A DNA stretch of 46,651 bases from Planktothrix tepida PCC 9214 (GTDB lineage Bacteria > Cyanobacteriota > Cyanobacteriia > Cyanobacteriales > Microcoleaceae): positions 293,558-340,208 of the forward strand of contig NZ_LN889815.1 of assembly GCF_900009145.1 (NCBI RefSeq), given 5' to 3'. The notes beneath the pieces were generated by a model that was not told where the DNA came from, ran no database searches, and saw only the letters and a program-made list of their open reading frames with translations. Below are positions 41,466-46,651 of the stretch, piece by piece. Each line of letters starts with the position of its first letter. The stretch's first letter is position 1. A program made the translations under genes and the position numbers.

Positions 41466-41581
41466 GATTCTTGGTTCTTTTGATTGTTAGCTGTAATTAA
41501 TCTTGGTGCAATAAAATTCAAACTATAACTGTTCGATTCTTGATCGTAATTCCATAATATCGGGATATTGCGTAATGTCAA
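41459..41581 (-). pseudogene. Short frame overlapping the amidohydrolase remnant, possibly a gene tail
   Basis: A TTG-started frame of 40 codons (TLRNIPILWNYDQESNSYSL, then FIAPRLITANNQKNQESC) ends with a TAG that overlaps the ATG of the amidohydrolase remnant (ATGTTAG). This stop-start overlap looks like an operon junction: the last residues of one gene and the first of the next. No family was recognised. It follows the TOPRIM gene stop by 10 bases on the same strand. Together the two make a relic of roughly 200 bases in the 390-base interval 41202-41591, which holds no other gene. Confidence 0.35.
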
Positions 41582-41591
41582 AATTATTAGT

Positions 41592-42416
41592 TCACCAATG
41601 AAAAAAATCGGTTAGAGAAATATAGTGATGTTTTTGTTGCTGCAATTGCTTCTGCATTTCCATTCGCTTTTGAATATCTTTTCCATGAAACCATATTAAA
41701 TACTGTTTCTGTGTCCAGAAATTCTCTTGTTCAAACTGATTTTGATACATGGCAAGGCTCTCTTCAAATTTTTCTGTTGTCGCTGTTTCAACAGCTTGTC
41801 TAAATTCGTTAATTAACCCTAAAGCTTCATTTTGACAATCTTGTAAATCCAATGAAGCGGGTAGTATACCACTATTGCCTGTCCATGTCGTTTTGAGTTG
41901 TTGTCGTGCTGCACTCATGTTAACCAAGTCACCCAATGCCCAGCGTACAGCTTGGTAAGCTTGCAGGTTCTTGGCGCTACTTTCAATCCATTCGGAAATG
42001 AGATCAATTCCTGGTGAATCTCGATGTCCCCACTTAGAAAGTTTAGGATTTTCCTGCTTCTCCTTGTACTTTTCTACCCAATAGGTGTGAATTAAATTAG
42101 GATCTAAAAGATAGTTTTCTACACAAGCGCGATAAGTTAAATTAATAGATCTATTACCGAGTTGGAGTAATTGACAGTTAAGAGTTGGTTGAACATCAAA
42201 ATCGCGATCACGAAAAACAATGTATTTCTGATTTACTGCTTGATTTCTAGAGAAATAGCCTTCAGCAAAACTTGAAAAAGAAAATTTACTACCCGCAGGA
42301 ATAATCGTGCATTTTTCACCCGGGATACCATCAACGACTTTGTTAAGTAACTGATAGTCTAAGCTGGTCGCCTTCCCTTCACAAAAAATTATTTTTCCGC
42401 CGCTAACAACACTCAC
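41592..42416 (-). CDS. TOPRIM-domain (DUF4435-like) nuclease partner of a defence ATPase
   Basis: The 274-residue protein has the TOPRIM signature: Glu13 in IIFCEGKATSLD and the D-x-D in VFRDRDFD (Asp70, Asp72). The helical middle contains YRACVENYLLDPNLI, as in DUF4435/AriB-like proteins. It lies two bases after the ATPase gene on the same strand, so they are one operon. ATPase plus TOPRIM pairs such as OLD and PARIS (AriA/AriB) act against phages: the ATPase senses and the TOPRIM protein cuts nucleic acid, often tRNA or DNA. The pair here is closest to that arrangement but a specific named system is not proven. It appears complete. Confidence 0.75.
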   Translation of the reverse strand: MSVVSGGKIIFCEGKATSLDYQLLNKVVDGIPGEKCTIIPAGSKFSFSSFAEGYFSRNQAVNQKYIVFRDRDFDVQPTLNCQLLQLGNRSINLTYRACVENYLLDPNLIHTYWVEKYKEKQENPKLSKWGHRDSPGIDLISEWIESSAKNLQAYQAVRWALGDLVNMSAARQQLKTTWTGNSGILPASLDLQDCQNEALGLINEFRQAVETATTEKFEESLAMYQNQFEQENFWTQKQYLIWFHGKDIQKRMEMQKQLQQQKHHYISLTDFFHW

Positions 42417-42418
42417 AA

Positions 42419-43477
42419 TTACACCTCAATGCGGACAATGGATGCTTCAGGTATTAACTGCTCTACATAATCAGAGTGAGTGGTAATAATAAATTGATTA
42501 TTTTTCCCTAATTTAGGTAAAGCTCTTAACAATGCTTGCTGCATTGGTGGATGTAAATGTAACTCAATTTCATCAATCAAAATAACCGAATTATGAATAT
42601 TCCAATTGGCAAAGTCCATTAAGATGGGAAAGGTAGCACGCTCACCCCCAGACATCTCAGAAATTTCATACTGATTTTTACCATCGTAGAGATAAAACCA
42701 AGGTTCGCTGAGAATATCATCGATACCCTCTCGTGGAATTGAACCTTCAAAGCTACGTTCTGGAAAAACGGCTTTATAAGCTCGTTCAATTTCTGCATAT
42801 AAGTCTTTCTGCCCAGGACGCAATTGCAGATTTTTATCTTTCACATCTTGATGAAATATCCGCCACTTTGATAGGCGATCGCGTAAAATATCATCTGTGA
42901 TTTCAATTTTTCCATCCAGGTTTTCAGTAGTTAGGCTAGTTGAAGTTCTTTGCTCTGTGTACCAAAAAACTGTGCCAACTCGTTCAAACACCTGAAAGCC
43001 TTCTGAACGAAGTAATTGCTTTGCATATTCTCGCCCTTTGAATTGAAACAATTCAGCCGCCGTGTTTGCTTGAACTCGCTCACCTTGCCATCTTAGAAAT
43101 ATAAGATTTTCGTTAGCAGGAGAAACTGGTAAATTCCGCCCTATCTTTTGTAATTCATGGTGAAACTCTCGCACTGCTTCGATTTCTGGGCTAGGAAATT
43201 GTACTTTTAGAGTTACTTCTGGTTCAAACCTTCCCCAATTATGCCCAAGCAATTCATAGTTAAATCCTGGCCATTCTAAATCGGGAAGTTTCTGTAATCG
43301 CCCAGTGGCTACTCCCAGAGTAGCAGCAATTGCTTGTAAAAGACTTGTTTTTCCAGCACCATTCATCCCTATTATAACTATAATATCTCGTGCTAATCCA
43401 GTTTCTGGATCGGTGAAATCGAATGACCGCTCCCGAAATTTTTTGAAATATTTTAACTGGACAGATTGAACTTTCAT
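42419..43477 (-). CDS. AAA/ABC-type ATPase of a defence pair (OLD/PARIS-like)
   Basis: The 352-residue ATPase has Walker A IGMNGAGKTSLLQAI (36-50), an ABC signature EMSGGERATFPIL (274-286), Walker B SVILIDEIELHLHPP (Asp302, Glu303) and the H-loop TTHSDYV. The N-terminus MKVQSVQLKYFKKFRERSFD is the RecF/AAA-type beta start. Like its shorter cousin at 29371 it belongs to the SMC/OLD superfamily. The TOPRIM gene follows after two bases. No promoter is visible within the gene; the 218-base interval to the divergent ParB-like gene probably contains promoters for both. Expression may therefore be co-ordinated with replicon partition. Confidence 0.82.
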   Translation of the reverse strand: MKVQSVQLKYFKKFRERSFDFTDPETGLARDIIVIIGMNGAGKTSLLQAIAATLGVATGRLQKLPDLEWPGFNYELLGHNWGRFEPEVTLKVQFPSPEIEAVREFHHELQKIGRNLPVSPANENLIFLRWQGERVQANTAAELFQFKGREYAKQLLRSEGFQVFERVGTVFWYTEQRTSTSLTTENLDGKIEITDDILRDRLSKWRIFHQDVKDKNLQLRPGQKDLYAEIERAYKAVFPERSFEGSIPREGIDDILSEPWFYLYDGKNQYEISEMSGGERATFPILMDFANWNIHNSVILIDEIELHLHPPMQQALLRALPKLGKNNQFIITTHSDYVEQLIPEASIVRIEV

Positions 43478-43695
43478 GTCAGAAGTTTATTGAAAAGGAT
43501 AGACACTATTTGTATACAGTTACTTGATGATTATTTTAATCGAATTGGAAAACTGCTGATTCCAGTAGGTCTCAAATTCTTGCACCTTATGAAACACCAG
43601 GTTCGGTTTGATTCATTTCGTTCAGTGAAGCGATCGCTTAAAATGGCGAGTATACTTAATATCAAAATCATTAAACTGTCAACGAACTACCCCGC

Positions 43696-44802
43696 TTGCC
43701 CGCTCTACCCGATACCCACTCCACTGTCACAACCGTAGACCCCAAAACCCTCAAACCCCATGCCCGCTACCTGAAAATTTATGGTCGGATGAACATCGAG
43801 GAATTGGTCGAACAAATTCAATTGTCCAATTGGATTAACCCCATTCTCATCACCCCCAAACACATAATTGTCAGTGGTCATCGACGCTGGCAAGCTGCCC
43901 TACAATTAAAGTGGAACACCATTCCCGTTGAAATTCGGGCTTTTCCCAACCGACTGTCAGAACTCGAAGCCCTCCTGAGTGAAAATCTCGCCCGACCCAA
44001 AACCCGAGAACAAAAAGTTCGAGAAGCCAACTCCTGGAAAGAAATCGAATCGGCTCGCGCCAAACAACGCCAGGAAGCCGGAATCAAGATTGAAGAACCC
44101 GGAGACCTTATGGATATATTTTCAGAAGGTCGCAAGGGAACCACCCGTGATTTAGTTGCCGCTAAGGTTGGTTTGGGTTCCGGTGTCACTTACACTAAAG
44201 CCGCTAAAGTTGTCGCTCAAATTGATACAGAAACAAAAGCCGGAAACGAAGAATGGGCAGAAGTTTGGCGTTCAATTCTCAACACCGTCAGTATTCAAGC
44301 GGCTTATTCCTTACTGAAACTGCCTCGAAAACAACAAAAACAAATCTTAGATTTAATTGCCACAGGTGCGGCTCGGACTCCCAAAGAAGCTGCCTTACTG
44401 CTCGCCGAAGAAGCCAGTCTCGACGACCCCCGCTTATTTGTTGCCGGGGACTACGCCGTTGTTAACATTGACCCGAACTTAACCTTTGCTCCCTCTGACC
44501 AGCGCTGGAATGGATATTGGGGAAGAGTGGAAGGCACAGGAACCTCTGGGTTGATTGTGCTGAACTTGGGGAGTGAAATGCTGCAATTTTACAGCCGAGA
44601 TTTAGTAGAAATTGATCAGCCTAGTGATGAATTATTACAGGTCGCTTCAAAGGTATTACAACTCCGAAGTTTGGACTTAGATGAACTGGAAATTGCGTTG
44701 CTGGATGTGTTACAACAGCGTTTAGAATTTACGCCTCGACAACTGCTGTATCTGGAATATTTGGAAAAAGTTTTAACGTTACCTCGGCTTTCTGGCTCTT
44801 AA
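43696..44802 (+). CDS. ParB-like DNA-binding protein, paralogue 2
   Basis: 368 residues; the only start codon in this frame is TTG 43696, because the frame is closed by a stop at 43672. The ParB N-terminal domain is complete: VDPKTLKPHARYLKIYGRM, then NPILITPKHIIVSGHRRWQA (box GHRRW) and ENLARPKTREQKVREANSW. A helical middle region and LDLIATGAARTPKEAALLLAEE follow, then RWNGYWGRVEGTGTSGLIVL, all shared in order with the paralogue at 27970. Protein function in partition or regulation is likely. No parA gene is next to it. The divergent defence ATPase lies upstream. The TTG start lowers confidence in the exact 5' end. Confidence 0.8.
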   Translation: MPALPDTHSTVTTVDPKTLKPHARYLKIYGRMNIEELVEQIQLSNWINPILITPKHIIVSGHRRWQAALQLKWNTIPVEIRAFPNRLSELEALLSENLARPKTREQKVREANSWKEIESARAKQRQEAGIKIEEPGDLMDIFSEGRKGTTRDLVAAKVGLGSGVTYTKAAKVVAQIDTETKAGNEEWAEVWRSILNTVSIQAAYSLLKLPRKQQKQILDLIATGAARTPKEAALLLAEEASLDDPRLFVAGDYAVVNIDPNLTFAPSDQRWNGYWGRVEGTGTSGLIVLNLGSEMLQFYSRDLVEIDQPSDELLQVASKVLQLRSLDLDELEIALLDVLQQRLEFTPRQLLYLEYLEKVLTLPRLSGS

Positions 44803-44829
44803 TTTCTCAAAGAGTGTGAAAACAGCCTT

Positions 44830-44856
44830 AAGCAACAGAGGAAAGCTGTGTTGCTT
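44830..44856. repeat. 8-bp inverted repeat after ParB-like gene
   Basis: AAGCAACA (44830-44837) and TGTTGCTT (44849-44856) are exact complements around 11 bases. It lies 28 bases after the ParB-like stop and could contribute to termination, but lacks a T tract. Confidence 0.35.
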
Positions 44857-44883
44857 GTGGCGTAATCTTTTAATGAAGTTAGG

Positions 44884-44907
44884 TTAAGATAATACACTTT
44901 ATCTTAA
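44884..44907. repeat. 9-bp hairpin, possible terminator of ParB-like gene
   Basis: TTAAGATAA (44884-44892) pairs with TTATCTTAA (44899-44907) around TACACT. A short TTTTT run follows at 44914-44918. Termination of the ParB-like gene is possible. Confidence 0.45.
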
Positions 44908-44970
44908 GCCGAGTTTTTCATCTACAAAGAGTACGTCAAGAGTGCGAGGTGCGGAGTGTGGAGTGATGGT

Positions 44971-45006
44971 GCAGAAGGCAGAAGGCGGAAGGCAGAGGGC
45001 AGAAGT
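44971..45006. repeat. GCAGAAGGC heptamer-type short tandem repeats, forward copy
   Basis: The stretch GCAGAAGGCAGAAGGCGGAA is followed by more AGGCAG/AGGGCAG units. An inverted copy (CTTCTGCCCTCTGCC, CTGCCTTCTGCC) lies at 46163-46199. Heptamer repeats of this kind are widely dispersed in cyanobacteria. The two inverted copies bracket the four-helix-bundle gene and the transposase fragment. Confidence 0.7.
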
Positions 45007-45064
45007 TGGAAAGAGTATAGGAGTATAATCAAGAGACTTCAAACTTCGACCTTCAAACTTCATC

Positions 45065-45454
45065 ATGAGTTATAGAGAGCAATTTATTTGGAAAAGAGCA
45101 GTTCAGCTAGCAATTCACTGCTACAAATTTACTGACTTATTTCCTCAATCAGAATTGTATGGCTTAACTAGCCAAATCAGACGTTCTTCCGTATCTGTTG
45201 CATCCAATATAGCTGAAGGCTATGGAAGACGCTCAAAGCAAGAATACATACAGTTTTTACACATTGCATTAGGTTCTTTACGAGAACTCGATACGCAATT
45301 AATTATTGCTAAAGAGGTAGATTTAGCTGACAAAAACCTTTTTACTCCCCTATTAAATGAAGTTGAGGAAATGCAAAGTATATTAGTTGCTTCCTTAAAT
45401 AAACTTAAAGTTCCAGATTCCCCTCAAGAAAAACTAGGGAACCGAAGGAATTAA
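45065..45454 (+). CDS. Four-helix-bundle protein of the S23 (23S rRNA intervening sequence) family
   Basis: 129 residues with REQFIWKRAVQLAIHCYKFT, QSELYGLTSQIRRSSVSVASN (the conserved SQIRRSSVS core) and IAEGYGRRSKQEYIQFLHIAL. Four helices in order match the S23/Avd-like family. These proteins are frequently next to short repeats; function is unclear, though relatives act as accessory factors in diversity-generating retroelements. There is no retroelement reverse transcriptase of that type here. Upstream are the heptamer repeat and a second short repeat (ACTTCAAACTTCGACCTTCA) ending 10 bases from the ATG. It is transcribed divergently to the transposase fragment? No: the fragment converges on it from the right. 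Confidence 0.88.
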   Translation: MSYREQFIWKRAVQLAIHCYKFTDLFPQSELYGLTSQIRRSSVSVASNIAEGYGRRSKQEYIQFLHIALGSLRELDTQLIIAKEVDLADKNLFTPLLNEVEEMQSILVASLNKLKVPDSPQEKLGNRRN

Positions 45455-45482
45455 AACAGCAGAGAAATAGACAACCTGAGTT

Positions 45483-46124
45483 TTAAACTGCATAGAGCAT
45501 ACGAGCTTTTAGTAAATCTAAGTTGGCTCGACCATACATTTGGCGTTTAATTAGCTTCAACTTATTAATTTGTCCCTCAACTTGACCATTACTCCATTCG
45601 TACTTGAGAGCAGCAGAGACTGCCGAGTAATCTTGCTGAATACCAACTGCAAAGTTTTTCATTTCCATAATCTGACTCCCAAGAGCTTGTGCTAGCCACT
45701 CATCTAAAACATTTGCTGGTTGGCGTTGTTTAATCAATTCTTGGAATGATTTGGCTAGGTTTTGTAGTGTGCGGCATTCTGGACACTCATCACACACATA
45801 CTTGATAAACGTTTGCTGTTCTAGATTTAATTGTTCTAATGGTTTTAATAACCACTGTGCTACAAGTCGAGCATTGGGGAGTTTAAAAGTTGTTTTGGCT
45901 TGGAGAAATTTTCGTTGCTGTTGAAGTGTCAAATTCTTCCTTTGTTTACGTAATCGTCTTAGACGCAGCGTATCGTTAAGTCGAATTGTTTGTCTAGCAT
46001 AAGCAGCCACTACTCTGCCAATACGTTCACAGAATATTCTTTGTGGGCAATTTGATTCTAGACAAAAGAACTTACGGGTGATTAGTTGCATCCGCACCCT
46101 GGTTCCTTGCTTAACATCGCACAT
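45483..46124 (-). pseudogene. ISL3-family transposase, internally deleted and truncated
   Basis: The 213-residue frame has the ISL3 N-terminal part TRKFFCLESNCPQRIFCERI and AAYARQTIRLNDTLRLRRLR. It then goes straight to C-terminal ISL3 sequence (LKYEWSNGQVEGQINKLKLI, KRQMYGRANLDLLKARMLYA). The central DDE catalytic part with its first aspartates is missing; intact ISL3 transposases have about 400-440 residues. The last acidic residue in GQVEGQ remains. It cannot transpose by itself. The upstream zinc-finger half is also lost. The frame kept open by the internal deletion makes it look like a gene. Confidence 0.75.
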
Positions 46125-46429
46125 CCCTTGATTACAATTTTCTTTCTTAGCTTCTTTATCCTTTTTACTTCTGCCCTCTGCCTCCTGCCTTCTGCCTTAA
46201 CACCCATCACCAAAATTGCGTGAGAACCCAAAATTTTTCGCTCTCCGGGTAAGGTGATTATGTCCGATGATTTTGATGAGCCATTGGCAGGTTTTGAGGA
46301 ATATGCTCCCTGAAAATCTTGCTTGATACTCATAAAACTTTTTGCCAAGTCATCATAAGTCCACATCGAATCTAAACAGTGAACTTTGAGCAAGATGACA
46401 ATATCTTGAGGTTTTTGAGCCGATTTCAT
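46082..46429 (-). pseudogene. Decayed HTH-regulator-like fragment fused to repeat sequence
   Basis: From ATG 46429 the first 33 residues (MKSAQKPQDIVILLKVHCLD, WTYDDLAKSF) resemble the start of a cyanobacterial winged-helix regulator family (KPQDIVILLKL, W-T-Y-x-D-L-A). After that the similarity stops and the frame runs into the inverted heptamer repeat (AEGRRQRAEVKR) and then the transposase fragment region. It is likely a truncated or rearranged gene. The family name is not certain. The overlap with the transposase frame at 46082-46124 supports decay. Confidence 0.35.
46163..46199. repeat. Heptamer-type short repeat, inverted copy
   Basis: CTTCTGCCCTCTGCCTCCTG followed by CCTTCTGCC is the reverse-strand form of the repeat at 44971-45006. 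Distance between the copies is 1.15 kb. A GCAGAAGGC/GCCTTCTGC pair could recombine or fold. Confidence 0.65.
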
Positions 46430-46585
46430 TCGGGAGCTAGTCAGCAATATTCTTTATTCATGAATTACGAATAAAACTATTATAACTTAAATTATTTGAC
46501 TTGAAATTGACGTTTGAATGGGGGATGAAAACCAATCATAATATCTGAAGTGGGTACACTTATCTCAACATGATCTCATTCATGA

Positions 46586-46651
46586 TTAATCGTTTTGAGT
46601 CTGCAAATAGGCACTTAGATCTTCCAAAGAGTTAAAATTGAGGACAGCTAT
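46586..46651 (-). CDS. C-terminus of a Rpn/DUF4351-type protein, partial
   Basis: A minus-strand frame enters from the window edge and ends at 46586 with 21 residues, AVLNFNSLEDLSAYLQTQND at the end. The pattern A-L-L-D-F-x-S-L-x-D-L-x-x-W-L is the usual end of cyanobacterial DUF4351/Rpn-type PD-(D/E)xK nuclease-like proteins. Only the tail is seen, so the call is tentative. The interval between it and the decayed fragment has nothing recognisable. Confidence 0.45.
   Translation of the reverse strand: MAVLNFNSLEDLSAYLQTQND

Noticed and set aside
1-46651. tRNA or rRNA genes
   Set aside because: No cloverleaf with an expected TTCRANNC arm or rRNA-like stretch was recognised by eye; a dedicated covariance search would be needed to exclude a short tRNA.

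Overview
The window looks like part of a large accessory replicon (most likely a conjugative plasmid) of a filamentous cyanobacterium. The evidence is at least a dozen HIP1 octamers (GCGATCGC), AT-rich DNA, cyanobacterial-style IS200/IS605 elements and group II intron, a TPR-CHAT protein of cyanobacterial type, heptamer-type short repeats, and no rRNA, tRNA or ribosomal protein genes. The exact genus cannot be fixed from sequence alone; an Oscillatoria/Planktothrix-like host is a guess.

Layout. 1-2850: two tnpB-carrying IS200/IS605-type elements, the second with divergent tnpA and tnpB. Its right end is joined to a primase/helicase gene (2843-5626) that has lost its N-terminal prim-pol domain. 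The 3' part of that gene carries a dense cluster of GTCGGAA/TTCCGAC repeats. 5849-9790: a nuclease-NACHT (STAND) defence-type gene. 9952-11367: a Dda/RecD-like helicase. 11368-12585: a membrane protein. 12717-17441: a nucleotidyltransferase-like gene followed by a compact dnaN-dnaX-holA set encoding clamp, clamp loader ATPase and delta. 17625-19127: a divergent glucose-6-phosphate dehydrogenase. 19128-24862: a regulatory region with palindromes, an XRE regulator with a long C-terminal domain, and a 1466-residue TPR-CHAT protease-like protein. 25087-27749: a ribbon-helix-helix gene whose leader is interrupted by a group II intron with a frameshifted maturase gene. 27970-30820: a ParB-like gene and an ATPase/TOPRIM-like pair with an apparently shortened second gene. 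31045-37480: conjugation-type genes (VirD4/TraD-like coupling protein, lysozyme-like secreted protein, lipoprotein, small proteins). 37554-40872: a small methyltransferase, a family A DNA polymerase without 5'-3' exonuclease, and a second nucleotidyltransferase paralogue. 40899-43477: an HNH protein, a decayed fragment and an intact TOPRIM/ATPase pair. 43696-44802: a second ParB paralogue. 44803-46651: short repeats, a four-helix-bundle S23-like gene, an internally deleted ISL3 transposase and other fragments.

Taken together, the replicon carries much of a private replisome: primase/helicase, Dda-type helicase, sliding clamp, clamp loader subunits, PolA-type polymerase and a candidate acidic-tailed single-strand-binding-like protein. 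It also carries two ParB-like proteins, a coupling protein for transfer and four defence-type loci. Two nucleotidyltransferase paralogues sit next to the polymerase genes. A palindrome, CAATGGAAAATTTTCCATTG or a shorter form, occurs three times and may be a replicon-specific site. The least explained items are the private replisome with its NTase partners, the XRE plus TPR-CHAT pair with its operator, and the repeat cluster in the primase gene.
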